Shown here in pieces: positions 43,739 to 52,749 of a DNA stretch of 64,000 nucleotides. The stretch is from NCBI RefSeq assembly GCF_900177425.1, contig NZ_LT840184.1:1329487-1393486 (forward strand), in the 5' to 3' direction. The position numbers were made by a program, and so were the translations under genes. The stretch's first letter is position 1. Each line of letters starts with the position of its first letter. The stretch is from Paenibacillus uliginis N3/975. GTDB lineage: Bacteria > Bacillota > Bacilli > Paenibacillales > Paenibacillaceae. A model generated the notes under the pieces. It was not told the DNA's origin. It searched no databases and was given only the letters and a program-made list of their open reading frames with translations.

Positions 43739-44770
43739 ATGTCGGGGAAGCAGTTAGTTTTTATCGGTCTGGGCCTCTTTTTAATCTATGGTATGTTCAC
43801 CGTAGGGGCCCCTTTTTTACTGGCGTTGATCATTGCTATATCGCTTGAGCCGTTTAACCGTCTTCTAATGAAAAGAGCCCGTCTGAACCGGACAGCCGCA
43901 GCAACAATTACTTGTACGCTGTTTTTGCTCGTACTGATGTTCTTGGTTTATATAATGGGCTTACAGGTTTTCGCCCAATTAGTAGAGTATTGGAGTAAGG
44001 CTCCTCAGTATTTTGAAGGGGCGAACCATTTTTTGCAAAATACCATTTTACAAGCACAAGGCATGCTAAATGGTATTCAGCCGGGTCTGGCGGATAGTTT
44101 AACTGCATTCATGTCTAACATATCATCATATGTGCAGTCTTTGGTTAACACGCTCTCATCCACATTTCTATCATTTGCCAAAACACTGCCTAACTTGTTC
44201 GTTACGTCCATTGTTTTCTGCGTTGCACTGTATCTGTTCAGTCTCAGTCTGGACACGATGCGGGCAAGCGTCCTCTCTTTCTTTGACGAGAAGTCACAGT
44301 CCCAAGTTAATGAAGTTCTCGGCAGCTTGAAAAGCTCAATCTTCGGTTTTTTGCGGGCTCAGTTAATTCTAAGCTTGTTCACTTATGTGATAACGTTGTT
44401 CGGTCTCCTGCTGCTCGGCGTAAATTACCCGCTTGCTATTGCGCTATTGGTTACGATTGTCGATGTTTTACCGATACTTGGCGTGGGCTCGGTGCTCGTT
44501 CCATGGGCAATCTACCTGCTGTTTGTAGGCGATCTTTTTACAGGTATAGGGCTTGTTATATTGTTCATTCTCATAACCGTGATCCGGCGTGTTCTGGAGC
44601 CTAAGGTTATAGGAGATGCGGTTGGTATCGGAGCACTTCCTGCCCTGATAAGTATGTATGTTGGTTTTAAGCTTGTTGGAGTGATCGGTTTTTTTATCGG
44701 ACCGTTGGTCATCATTCTATACTCAGCCTTGCGCAAGGCAGGGTTGTTCCAGATTAAGATCAAGTTTTAA
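43739..44770 (+). CDS. ytvI: AI-2E family membrane protein, YtvI-like sporulation protein
   Basis: 343 residues of the AI-2E/PerM family: about seven membrane helices, a long helical loop (about 75-140), and the C-terminal VDVLPILGVGSVLVPWAIY and GIGALPALISMYVGFK motifs. Lengths and order fit YtvI, annotated as a sporulation membrane protein in Bacillus, but the family has many paralogues, so the symbol is tentative. ATG behind AAGGAGGTGG. A terminator separates it from the cotJ operon. Confidence 0.75.
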   Translation: MSGKQLVFIGLGLFLIYGMFTVGAPFLLALIIAISLEPFNRLLMKRARLNRTAAATITCTLFLLVLMFLVYIMGLQVFAQLVEYWSKAPQYFEGANHFLQNTILQAQGMLNGIQPGLADSLTAFMSNISSYVQSLVNTLSSTFLSFAKTLPNLFVTSIVFCVALYLFSLSLDTMRASVLSFFDEKSQSQVNEVLGSLKSSIFGFLRAQLILSLFTYVITLFGLLLLGVNYPLAIALLVTIVDVLPILGVGSVLVPWAIYLLFVGDLFTGIGLVILFILITVIRRVLEPKVIGDAVGIGALPALISMYVGFKLVGVIGFFIGPLVIILYSALRKAGLFQIKIKF

Positions 44771-44782
44771 TAAGGCTGTCGA

Positions 44783-44828
44783 GAAGCCCTTTTCCCGTTA
44801 TTTTTGTGGAGAAAAGGGTTTTTTTGTG
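44783..44828 (+). terminator. Terminator between the AI-2E gene and cotJA
   Basis: AAGCCCTTTTCCC pairs with GGAGAAAAGGGTT around an 11-base loop, followed by TTTTTGTG. Confidence 0.85.
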
Positions 44829-44928
44829 TTTTCTGAGTTCATTTTCTGGGCGGATGACATATGTTAGTTACGAAGAACCGAGATTTTGTGCTGCTTGAAG
44901 TGAAATCCAAATGAAGGAGGAAAATGTT

Positions 44929-45150
44929 TTGAAACCGAATCCTGAGGAACGTGTGTACGTCCCGTATCGCGGCCCATTTGATCCTTGCCCTCCACTACCA
45001 TATAGAACTTATGTTGTTCCTGTAAATCAATTCATCGTATTTCAACCGGTCGACTTGCCGCAGTTCAGTCCAGCGGAGGCTCTGAGGCATGGAACGTTGT
45101 GGCCTGCTCTCTATAGTCCCTACAATTCTAGAAAACTGAAAGGGGAGTAG
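44929..45150 (+). CDS. cotJA: Spore coat protein CotJA
   Basis: 73 residues with the CotJA hallmarks YRGPFDPCPPLPYRTYVVP, FQPVDLPQFSPAEALRHGTL and WPALYSPY. First gene of cotJA-cotJB-cotJC, made in the mother cell and needed to bring CotJC into the spore coat. The TTG start has the full AAGGAGGA site eight bases before it; an ATG six codons upstream (44911) has that site inside its own frame, so TTG was chosen. A weak sigma-E-like match (TCATTTT, 12 bases, CATATGTT) lies at 44839-44865. Confidence 0.9.
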   Translation: MKPNPEERVYVPYRGPFDPCPPLPYRTYVVPVNQFIVFQPVDLPQFSPAEALRHGTLWPALYSPYNSRKLKGE

Positions 45151-45153
45151 ATC

Positions 45154-45429
45154 ATGGAGGAAGTCAGACCTAAGCCCGGAGATCCCCGTTATTATGAGCT
45201 TCTGGAGCAGCTGCAGGCTATCGATTTTGTGTTGTTGGAGCTCAATCTGTTTCTCAATACACATCCGAATGATCTGAAGAGTATAGAGCAGTATAACAAG
45301 CTCGCTCAGGAACGAATGATTTTGGCAAGGCAGTTCCAGGATCTTTATGGTCCTTTGATGAATTTCGGTCACTCTTATACCAGATATCCGTTTCAGTGGT
45401 CCGAGACCCCGTGGCCCTGGCAGGTGTAA
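45154..45429 (+). CDS. cotJB: Spore coat protein CotJB
   Basis: 91 residues: YYELLEQLQAIDFVLLELNL, FLNTHPND, and the C-terminal Trp/Pro run WSETPWPWQV. All match CotJB. It starts three bases after the cotJA stop and acts with CotJA and CotJC at the coat. Confidence 0.92.
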   Translation: MEEVRPKPGDPRYYELLEQLQAIDFVLLELNLFLNTHPNDLKSIEQYNKLAQERMILARQFQDLYGPLMNFGHSYTRYPFQWSETPWPWQV

Positions 45430-45510
45430 CAGTGTCAGCAGCTGGGCTGTCTCGATATGTCATTCAGCTCGGCTGTCAGTAAGTCTTAGAATAAGGAGGC
45501 GGTTCATCCC

Positions 45511-46080
45511 ATGTGGGTATATGAGAAAAAGTTGCAATATCCCGTAAGGGTCAGCAAGTGCGATCCTATGATGGCTAAATTCCTCATTGAACAGTATGGA
45601 GGAGCCGATGGAGAGCTGGCGGCGGCTCTGCGGTATTTGAATCAGCGGTATACAATCCCGGAAAAGGTCATTGGTGTACTCAACGATATCGGGACGGAAG
45701 AATTTGCCCACTTGGAAATGATAGCAACGATGGTATATAAGCTGACGAAGGATGCTACGGTTGAACAGCTGATGGAAGCAGGCCTCGGAGCCCATTATGC
45801 AAATCATGACAAGGCTCTTTATTACGAGAATGCGGGGGGCGTTCCGTTTACTGCAGCCTACATCCAGGCGAAGGGTGACCCCATCGCGGATCTCTATGAG
45901 GATATTGCGGCAGAGGAGAAAGCGAGGGCTACATATCAGTGGCTGATCGATATGACGGATGATGTGGATCTGCAGGATGGTTTAAAGTTTTTGCGGGAGA
46001 GAGAAATCATTCATGCTATCCGTTTTCGAGAAGCGGTTGAAATTATTAAGGAAGACCGGGGTACGAAAAAAATATTCTGA
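45511..46080 (+). CDS. cotJC: Spore coat manganese catalase CotJC
   Basis: 189 residues, manganese-catalase fold: MWVYEKKLQYPV start, then E35 region GGADGELAAALRYLNQRY and GTEEFAHLEMIATMVY, then AAEEKARATYQWL with the remaining metal ligands. It may remove peroxide at the spore surface. ATG behind AAGGAGGCGG, 81 bases after cotJB. A terminator follows. Confidence 0.94.
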   Translation: MWVYEKKLQYPVRVSKCDPMMAKFLIEQYGGADGELAAALRYLNQRYTIPEKVIGVLNDIGTEEFAHLEMIATMVYKLTKDATVEQLMEAGLGAHYANHDKALYYENAGGVPFTAAYIQAKGDPIADLYEDIAAEEKARATYQWLIDMTDDVDLQDGLKFLREREIIHAIRFREAVEIIKEDRGTKKIF

Positions 46081-46124
46081 AAAGCTTGTAATCTGTTGCC
46101 TAGAGTACTACCTTGTCTGTTGTT

Positions 46125-46150
46125 AGACGCTACGCGTACACGTAGCGTCT
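46125..46150. terminator. Terminator behind cotJC
   Basis: Perfect 10-bp stem AGACGCTACG with CGTAGCGTCT, loop of six, then CTTTATAG. It lies between the convergent cotJC and a small membrane gene. Confidence 0.7.
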
Positions 46151-46195
46151 CTTTATAGTACCTTTCAGGATAAGCCCTCAGTATTGTCGCATTAT

Positions 46196-46474
46196 TCAAG
46201 CCTCCAGCAGCAGAGACGACCATACAAAAATTACATACAGCAAAACAGGCAGTGCAATTCCGCCAGCAACGATGAGCCATATGTAAGGAGCGCGCCAGAC
46301 TTCTTTTATATCCGTTAAACGGTTGGCTCTATGCCTTTTCATCTCCAATTGGTTTAAGAATCGGTTCAAAATCACTCCCCGTTCCTCTTCATCATATTTT
46401 TCAAGTTCTGCTTCAATGCAGCTCTGCAGCTCACGAAGCTTCAGGGGAAGATTGTCATGCTTCATGTTGATCAT
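46196..46474 (-). CDS. Small single-pass membrane protein, unknown
   Basis: 92 residues. The first 60 are charged and helical (KLRELQSCIEAELEKYDEEE), probably a coiled coil. One membrane helix (about 65-88) ends close to the C-terminus. No family recognised. The ATG is eight bases after GAGGAG. It lies alone between the cotJ operon and the HAD gene. Confidence 0.65.
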   Translation of the reverse strand: MINMKHDNLPLKLRELQSCIEAELEKYDEEERGVILNRFLNQLEMKRHRANRLTDIKEVWRAPYIWLIVAGGIALPVLLYVIFVWSSLLLEA

Positions 46475-46696
46475 GATCCTTTCTCCTCACGGGTACAGTA
46501 AAATAACTGAGATTGTGGATAATAGTATTACCTTAATAAACAACTATATTTGGTAAAAGTTGTACGTTATTTGCCATATATCGATGTCTTTTTATCTAAT
46601 GCTGTGAGGATATCGTTTGCAGGGGCGGGGGGCATCCTTTATGATGAGGGAAGATTATTACAATCATCATGAGGGAATGAAGGGGATGACAGAGAG

Positions 46697-47386
46697 ATGG
46701 AGAGAAACGAGAGTCTGACCAAACCGAAAGCGATGATTTTTGATATGGATGGTACATTGTTTCAGACAGAGACCCTGCTGCTGCCCGCATATCATAAATT
46801 GTTCGACATATTGCGGGAGGAAGGTCTTCATAAGGGAGAAACACCGAAAGAAGAATTGATGCTCGGCTGCTTGGGGATGCTGCTTGAGGATATATGGAAA
46901 ATTGTATTGCCTGATGGCTCTCCGGAAGCCCACCGCCGTGCTGACGAACTGCTGCTTCAATTGGAGCTGGAAGGATTAAAGGAACCAGATGCCGTACTGT
47001 ATCCCGGTGTGGAGGAGACATTGCAGGAACTTAAGCGCCGTGGAGTTCGTTTGTTTGTAGCGAGCAACGGACTTGAGCATTATGTGAAGGGCATCGCGGA
47101 CGCACGGAACATCATGCCATTGTTCGAAGAACTTTACAGCGCTGGGCAGCATGGCACGGCTTCGAAGGTGGATTTGGTAGCACTCCTGCTCAAAAACCAT
47201 GGTATCGAGCGTGCATGGATGGTAGGAGACCGTTCATCCGATGTTGAAGCAGGTAAGAAAAACGGACAGACCGTCATCGGCTGCCAGTACGCAGGGTTCG
47301 GAAATGATCAGGAGCTGAAAGGTTCAGACGCTATCATTACATCTTTCCCTGAGCTGTTGAACCTGTATGAAAACGCTGTGGAATAA
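46697..47386 (+). CDS. HAD-superfamily phosphatase
   Basis: 229 residues. Motif I FDMDGT (nucleophile D16, D18), helical cap, motif II VASNG, Lys in ASKVDLV, motif IV GDRSSDVEAG. The layout is that of phosphoglycolate phosphatase or PgmB-like enzymes; the substrate cannot be named. ATG after GAAGGGGATGACAGAG. It converges with the YheC/YheD cluster. Confidence 0.85.
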   Translation: MERNESLTKPKAMIFDMDGTLFQTETLLLPAYHKLFDILREEGLHKGETPKEELMLGCLGMLLEDIWKIVLPDGSPEAHRRADELLLQLELEGLKEPDAVLYPGVEETLQELKRRGVRLFVASNGLEHYVKGIADARNIMPLFEELYSAGQHGTASKVDLVALLLKNHGIERAWMVGDRSSDVEAGKKNGQTVIGCQYAGFGNDQELKGSDAIITSFPELLNLYENAVE

Positions 47387-47403
47387 ATGAATTATAAAGT
47401 ATG

Positions 47404-47430
47404 AAAGCCCTGCCGATTTGGCAGGGCTTT
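47404..47430. terminator. Bidirectional terminator between the HAD gene and the YheC/YheD cluster
   Basis: Perfect 11-bp stem AAAGCCCTGCC with GGCAGGGCTTT, five-base loop, then AAATTTAA. Confidence 0.8.
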
Positions 47431-47460
47431 AAATTTAACTACAAGCAGAGTTCGACAGGG

Positions 47461-48591
47461 CTACTCTGTTGCTGTTTTAGGGGTTCTTCGAATGATTCGG
47501 CTGTTATAGACCCACAGCGCATATTCTAGCGGTCTTATCAAGGATACACGATAAGCATCCTTATCGCCAACCTGTGAAAATACCTCACGTGATGGTTTTG
47601 GATTCACTTCCAAAAGCAAGATGCGACCGGATTTATCAACAGCCAGATCAAGCGCAAGTTCACAAAGAGCCCCGTATTTTTCCTCAAGGTAACGGGATAC
47701 ATCTACGCCGAGCATCGCGGAATCCTCCCGTACCTTTTCGCGTTTCTGTATTTCAGGAATCCATTCATCCAACAACTCGTTCATGCCTGTTGCTCTTCCG
47801 CCGCCGTGCAGATTCGAAGTCACGCTGTTAATCGCGCCGACACGGCCGACACAACCAGTTACTTCCCATTCTCCGAAACCATTCTTCTGTACGAGCATCC
47901 GGTAATCATGAACCCTTCCGCTTGGCAGTTCAAGCGGAATTCCTTCTTGGACCAGATACCGGCCCTTGATATCCCAGCCGGACAGGAATGAACTGAGCAT
48001 AGCTGCTGGAAGCCTCTTAGGGGTAATGATACTCCGATTTGTGTTTCGGCCGCGGATCTCATAAGAGCCATGGACACCTATGCTTTTGGAGATTCGTAAA
48101 ATGCCGCGTCCTCCGGTCCCATTGATTGGCTTCAGGTAGACAGCATGATGTTTGCCTAGCATCCGATTGACGTCTCCGATACTGCTCACGAGCATCGTAT
48201 CCGGCAAATGGGGTCTAAACCGTTTAAGACCGGAAAGTGTCTGATGAACGGTCCATTTATTGCGAAGCGGTCTGTTAAGAAACAAAAGGTGTCTATATCG
48301 TGAGCGAAAGCGTAGTAGCTGCTGGAATCGTTCACTTTTTTGAATGCGGCAGCGGTCATAAATCATATGGGGAAAAGGTCGCCACCGTCTGGTCCAGCTG
48401 CCGGTATCCGGATTGAACTGCAGCGCATGGATGAGCCCTTGGGATGAATTCACATCAGCAGGTGTAAATACGAACACATCCAGCCCCAGTTCACGTCCTT
48501 CCGTAATCATACGCTCATAGACAGGGACCTCTTCAAGCCTTTTCCGGTTGTTCAAGTACAGTGTCAGGATACCTAAGACGGGTTGAGACAC
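47461..48591 (-). CDS. YheC/YheD-family ATP-grasp protein 5
   Basis: 376 residues. No N-terminal barrel; a pre-ATP-grasp part (VLGILTLYLNNRK, MIYDRC), then the ATP-grasp with VYLKPINGTGGRGILRI, YLVQEGI, HDYRMLVQK, ALDLAVDKSGRI and LLLEVNPKPS. The lysine, the Asp/Arg and the Glu/Asn needed for ATP and Mg are all there. The family makes endospore coat-associated proteins YheC and YheD in Bacillus; its peptide-ligase substrate is not known. GTG start behind AAGGTGA. Last gene of the cluster. Symbol withheld because orthology among five paralogues is unclear. Confidence 0.85.
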   Translation of the reverse strand: MSQPVLGILTLYLNNRKRLEEVPVYERMITEGRELGLDVFVFTPADVNSSQGLIHALQFNPDTGSWTRRWRPFPHMIYDRCRIQKSERFQQLLRFRSRYRHLLFLNRPLRNKWTVHQTLSGLKRFRPHLPDTMLVSSIGDVNRMLGKHHAVYLKPINGTGGRGILRISKSIGVHGSYEIRGRNTNRSIITPKRLPAAMLSSFLSGWDIKGRYLVQEGIPLELPSGRVHDYRMLVQKNGFGEWEVTGCVGRVGAINSVTSNLHGGGRATGMNELLDEWIPEIQKREKVREDSAMLGVDVSRYLEEKYGALCELALDLAVDKSGRILLLEVNPKPSREVFSQVGDKDAYRVSLIRPLEYALWVYNSRIIRRTPKTATE

Positions 48592-48597
48592 AGTGGT

Positions 48598-49110
48598 TCA
48601 CCTTCTTGAGTAAGAGTCTAAGTCTAAGTTATTACAGGCACCGACAGGCGTTTCACAGTCTCCGCTCAAGACGAGCGTAGGTTTTCCTGTGGGGCCTTTC
48701 TCTAAAGCTACGGCTTGCATACCGGCATGAAAACACATTTTAAGACTTGAATAATTGTCAGCGGCTACCTTGCATCGCAGACGCCCAAGTCTTGACAGCT
48801 GGAAGAGGATCAGGGAGGTGCCGATATGCCTGTTCCGGTACAGCGGATGAACAGCAATCAAGCATGCATCCTCTCCGAAACCAGTCACGAAGCAAATACC
48901 AACAGGCATCTTGCCATGCTCTCCGCGGACGGTTGCTGCAATAAGAGATGTACCTGGATGTTGCACCTGATCAAACGACATCTTCTGCAAGGTGTTGCAC
49001 CCTTCACGCGTGAGTCGGCGGTTACCGAAACGGCACATGAAATCATAGCACTGCTCGCGAATGTCCGGCCAGTCTGCCGGATTGACCGGCGAGATGGATG
49101 TAATCTCCAC
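48598..49110 (-). CDS. GNAT acetyltransferase of the YheC/YheD cluster
   Basis: 170 residues. GNAT fold with the acetyl-CoA loop in LIAVHPLYRNRHIGTSLILF (R92, R94, G97) and the preceding beta strand VGICFVTG. Its place between two ATP-grasp genes (6 bases before one, 24 after the other) suggests it modifies the same product, for example by N-acetylation of an amine (inference). GTG start five bases behind AGGAGGGG. Confidence 0.8.
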   Translation of the reverse strand: MEITSISPVNPADWPDIREQCYDFMCRFGNRRLTREGCNTLQKMSFDQVQHPGTSLIAATVRGEHGKMPVGICFVTGFGEDACLIAVHPLYRNRHIGTSLILFQLSRLGRLRCKVAADNYSSLKMCFHAGMQAVALEKGPTGKPTLVLSGDCETPVGACNNLDLDSYSRR

Positions 49111-49134
49111 TTAATCCCCTCCTTTAATATAAAA

Positions 49135-50244
49135 TTATCTATTTTCTATAAGATACTCGCAGTAATTGAATATCCGTTCGAGTGACCGCTTGCGGATGGC
49201 AGGCTCATCAAACTTCATCGGTCTGGAGTTTGCTTCAAAGAACCATAGCTCGCCGGACGTATCTAAGCCGAGATCCATAGACATCTCGCCTAGACTGTAA
49301 CGGCAGCCTTGCTCTATCTGTTTGGCAATGTGCACGGCCGCGTTCCGCACTTTGCTCAGGATCACTTCGGTTTGTTCCGATCCGAACAGGGGCGGAAGAA
49401 GCTTCTCGGGATCCTCAATCGAACCGCCACGTGGAACGTGGGTGGTGATGCTATGGGTACCCGCCATGCGGGCGCCAATTCCAGTGACCCCCCATACGCC
49501 GAGATCCGACTTCTGAACCAGAAGCCGAAGGTCGAAAGAACGTCCGTGGACGGCAGTCAGTTCAATTCCTTGCTGGATAATGTAAGGTTCACCTTTAGTC
49601 TCTCTATATACACGTTCCCATAACCTCTCAAGTGTTGCCGATTTATAAGTTGTGCTGTTTTTATTGTTTTGAATTTGGAGCCGGTAAGGCATAGGTTTGT
49701 TTTTTTGATATCTCAATCTCATGATGCCCTGACCGGCCTTTCCCTCTTCCGGTTTGAGGTAGAGGTAAGAGCAGAGTCTTATCATTTCGTACAGAGACGG
49801 CAGACCCTTAAGTTTTTTGGTGACCGGGGCCCATTTCCGGGTCAGCCGTGATTTACCTAACCAGGAGAATAACCGCCGCTTGTTAAAGAAGAACGGATTA
49901 TAAATATCCATGTTGGGATGACGCATACATTCTTTTATTTTACGCCGTACCTGCGGCTTCATTTCATCTTCACGGTAAGGAATGCGGTTATAGATTACCC
50001 GGGGCAGAGGAAACAACCTCTGCTCCCAGGAATGCGGGTCACTGCCAGGCGTAAAACCTCTGACCTTGCCGGAATTCAGCTTTAGATCACGTACGGTGAC
50101 AACATAGACGAGATATCCCATATCTTTGCCGGTCTTGATGATTTCGTGAAAATTTTGCCGATTACCTCGAAATAGTCGGACGGAATCATGCATTGTAAGA
50201 ATCGCGACAACAGGTTTGGTATCATCCTCAAGTCGATTGGTCAC
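49135..50244 (-). CDS. YheC-like ATP-grasp protein 4
   Basis: 369 residues. Short type without an N-terminal barrel. Features: VVAILTMHDSVRLFRGNRQN, VIYNRIPYRE, LYLKPEEGKAGQGIMRL, YIIQQGIEL, FDLRLLVQK, SLGEMSMDLGLDTSGELWFF and EANSRPM. Active residues kept. It starts (GTG) three bases after the stop of the next paralogue upstream and should be co-made with it. Role: amide or peptide ligase linked to the spore coat, by family. Confidence 0.85.
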   Translation of the reverse strand: MTNRLEDDTKPVVAILTMHDSVRLFRGNRQNFHEIIKTGKDMGYLVYVVTVRDLKLNSGKVRGFTPGSDPHSWEQRLFPLPRVIYNRIPYREDEMKPQVRRKIKECMRHPNMDIYNPFFFNKRRLFSWLGKSRLTRKWAPVTKKLKGLPSLYEMIRLCSYLYLKPEEGKAGQGIMRLRYQKNKPMPYRLQIQNNKNSTTYKSATLERLWERVYRETKGEPYIIQQGIELTAVHGRSFDLRLLVQKSDLGVWGVTGIGARMAGTHSITTHVPRGGSIEDPEKLLPPLFGSEQTEVILSKVRNAAVHIAKQIEQGCRYSLGEMSMDLGLDTSGELWFFEANSRPMKFDEPAIRKRSLERIFNYCEYLIENR

Positions 50245-50247
50245 GAA

Positions 50248-51615
50248 TCATTCCCCCCTGTGGAACCCGCCGAGATACAAGCAGTGCTCAAAAATATGTT
50301 CAACCGACGCTTTTCCTTCGACTCGAAGGGAAGGGTGACTGAAGATAGACCTGCCGGGTTTTGAATTGGCTTCAAACATCCAGATTTTTTCATCTTCGTC
50401 GATTCCAATGTCAAATCCGATTTCAGCCAGAACATGAGAGTGGTGGTTTTCAATGGCTTCCGCGAGTGTAACGGCCGTCTGCTTAGCTCGCTCCAGAACT
50501 TCCCGAGACTTTGAACCAAACGTACGGCCTAAGGCCTGTTCTGGAGTCATCAGTTGACCGCCGTTTTTGATGTGGGTCGTTACGCTTCCCCGCCCGGCCT
50601 TCTTGGCTCCAATTCCGACAGTTGACCAGCGGTTTCTGCCGTCTTTATGCATATGGAACCTGAAATCAATAGGGCATCCATCAATTTCAATCAGCCGGAT
50701 TCCCTGCTGGATAACATAGTTTCTTAGGCCGGAACCGTGCCTGGATTGTAGCAGGCGCATGAGGCTTGTGAATGTAGGAAACTTAAGCAGGGTGTTTCCT
50801 CCGGTGCTGCGGTAGCGGGCAAAGTAACCTTTTTTTGGTTGGTAGGTAAGTCGGTAGATCCCGTTGCCGAGGCTTCCGGCGGACGGCTTATAGTACACGA
50901 ACCGATGGCGCTCCAGCATATCTTTGATTCGTTCCGGGCTTGGATTCGAATACGTTTCAGGCACATACCGTCCTGCTTGCACATCATTTTCCAGTTGGTT
51001 ATAAATATCTGCTTTATTAAAGAAAGCCCAGTTGAAAAAGGAGATATTTCGCTTCATAAACCGATCCCTCAGCTGATTAGTGAAAGGTGAGAAGTCTGTG
51101 CGTCTGCTCGGGAGTCGATTATAGACAACATCCGGAAGCGGTACAGTCTTGCGAACAAATTGGCCGTTTGCGCTCAAAAGGTAGGCATAGACGGTTTCCC
51201 TCTGCCAATTGATATCCCCTGGGGCAAAGGCATAAACATACATTTTTTTGTTCCCTTCACGCAGCAGCTGTTTAATGTAAGCTGTTCGCGCACCGAAGGG
51301 ACTCGAGGGACTGGAGGGGCCATCGGATAATACTCCGACTACCGGTCCGATCTGAATCTCTCCATCCTTAGGCATATGAACATATGCTGGCCCGCTTCTT
51401 GGGACGTGAACACTGTTACGGATGCCGGAACTCAAATACAGATGTTTGCCGGAACGCTCAATAGGTTTCAATGAAGCTGATATGGCATTCCTGCCCAGGC
51501 GGAGCTGGATTTGTCTCCTGCTTGTAAGACCCAGGCTTCTCATGAGCGAGCCAGACATAAAGACCACTTTTTCGGGCTGATGCGAGAAGTGAACGTTACT
51601 AAAAGTCAAACTCAT
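50248..51615 (-). CDS. YheD-like ATP-grasp protein 3 (with N-terminal domain)
   Basis: 455 residues. The first 90 form an extra beta-rich domain (VVFMSGSLMRSLGLTSRRQI, VHVPRSG), followed by GPVVGVLSDG and VVYNRLPSRR, then ATP-grasp with VYYKPSAGSLGNGIYRL, YVIQQGIRL, IDFRFHMHK, LAEIGFDIGIDEDEKIWMFE and ANSKPGRS. This two-part plan matches YheD. ATGA overlap (4 bases) with the gene before it. Confidence 0.87.
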   Translation of the reverse strand: MSLTFSNVHFSHQPEKVVFMSGSLMRSLGLTSRRQIQLRLGRNAISASLKPIERSGKHLYLSSGIRNSVHVPRSGPAYVHMPKDGEIQIGPVVGVLSDGPSSPSSPFGARTAYIKQLLREGNKKMYVYAFAPGDINWQRETVYAYLLSANGQFVRKTVPLPDVVYNRLPSRRTDFSPFTNQLRDRFMKRNISFFNWAFFNKADIYNQLENDVQAGRYVPETYSNPSPERIKDMLERHRFVYYKPSAGSLGNGIYRLTYQPKKGYFARYRSTGGNTLLKFPTFTSLMRLLQSRHGSGLRNYVIQQGIRLIEIDGCPIDFRFHMHKDGRNRWSTVGIGAKKAGRGSVTTHIKNGGQLMTPEQALGRTFGSKSREVLERAKQTAVTLAEAIENHHSHVLAEIGFDIGIDEDEKIWMFEANSKPGRSIFSHPSLRVEGKASVEHIFEHCLYLGGFHRGE

Positions 51616-52736
51616 GTATTAACCCTCCTAAGTTGTCGAAGCAATAAATAACGTGCATAACGAAGGGGGTTCTCCACTGACAGCTTTGCTGCCGGAATGT
51701 CCCCTGTTTGCCTGAATGCGCGCCGCCCCGGTTTTGAATTGACCTCAAGCAGCCATACCTTTCCGAAACAGTCTATTCCGAAATCGATGCCGAGTTCGCC
51801 CAGACGGCCAAATCCGCCTTCAAGAATGGGGGGGATGAGGTCGCTCAGTTGGTTGATACAGGCGATGATATTGTCGGACACGGGAGCGCTGAACTGAGAT
51901 TCTAGAAAGGAAGGGACGGGTAACGCCGTGCCCCCGCCATGAAGGTTGGAGGTCATTCCTTCGGCCGGACCCTGGCGAACGGCCATCCCTGTTGTAGCCC
52001 AACGGCCCCGTGCATTTTTTTGAACCAATACTCTGACATCATAGGGTTTGCCAGCGCAACTGGTTAACTTTAAATATGGCTGAATGATAAAACGGCGGCG
52101 TCCGGTGAACTTTTTTACCCAGGATGATAGTTCACCGGTTGGTAAAGTCATCTTGAATATCGAGTTCGATCGGTCTCTTCCTTGTAATACGGTTTCTTCA
52201 TTACCAGTACAATGCACATAGAGGGTATGTTTGCCATGGGAGCCTCCGCTTGGTTTCAGAAACAGCTTCCCGTCAAACAAGGATAAAGCCTGATTTAATG
52301 ATTCACTCCCGTTATAGCTTAGGGTATGTGGGAGATAAGGCGAGAGGCACTGTTCACGCTTTAGAAGATTATACACACGGATTTTTCCGGGCAATCCCCG
52401 TGACCACATAGACCAACGGCCGTCAGGCAGATCACTCAGGAACGCCGCAGCGGAAGAAGTTTCATCAGTGTTCTTAAATAGGCAGCGGTCGTATATAATG
52501 TCCGGGACAGGAAAGTTTCTCTTTTCCCAGCCTCCGCGTCTGTAGGTATAGCCTGAGATTAGGTGATTCAGCTTAACTGAATCTGGTTTATCCTCCGGGA
52601 AAAACACAAATACGGTAATGCCGAGGCAGGAAGAGGCCAGGCACAATTCGCGAAGGTATTCCTTTTCCGCGAATGGAGGTGATCCTGTTCTCCGGCATAC
52701 CATGACACCGAGTGTTCCAATGTAATCAGAGGGCAT
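51612..52736 (-). CDS. YheC-like ATP-grasp protein 2 (changed Gly-loop)
   Basis: 374 residues, short type. TLGVMVCRRTG, IIYDRC, LFLKPSGGSHGKHTLYV, FIIQPYLKL, YDVRVLVQK, LGELGIDFGIDCFGKVWLLE, VNSKPG. The glycine loop reads GGSHGKHT where paralogues have GSLGNGI or GTGGRGI, so substrate or nucleotide handling may differ; the other active residues are kept. It ends in a 4-base overlap with the next YheD-like gene. Confidence 0.84.
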   Translation of the reverse strand: MPSDYIGTLGVMVCRRTGSPPFAEKEYLRELCLASSCLGITVFVFFPEDKPDSVKLNHLISGYTYRRGGWEKRNFPVPDIIYDRCLFKNTDETSSAAAFLSDLPDGRWSMWSRGLPGKIRVYNLLKREQCLSPYLPHTLSYNGSESLNQALSLFDGKLFLKPSGGSHGKHTLYVHCTGNEETVLQGRDRSNSIFKMTLPTGELSSWVKKFTGRRRFIIQPYLKLTSCAGKPYDVRVLVQKNARGRWATTGMAVRQGPAEGMTSNLHGGGTALPVPSFLESQFSAPVSDNIIACINQLSDLIPPILEGGFGRLGELGIDFGIDCFGKVWLLEVNSKPGRRAFRQTGDIPAAKLSVENPLRYARYLLLRQLRRVNT

Positions 52737-52749
52737 AGTTGCTCCTTTT

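Noticed and set aside
44839..44865. Sigma-E promoter of cotJA
   Set aside because: TCATTTT and CATATGTT match only partly and the spacer is 12 bases; mentioned with cotJA but not listed as a promoter.
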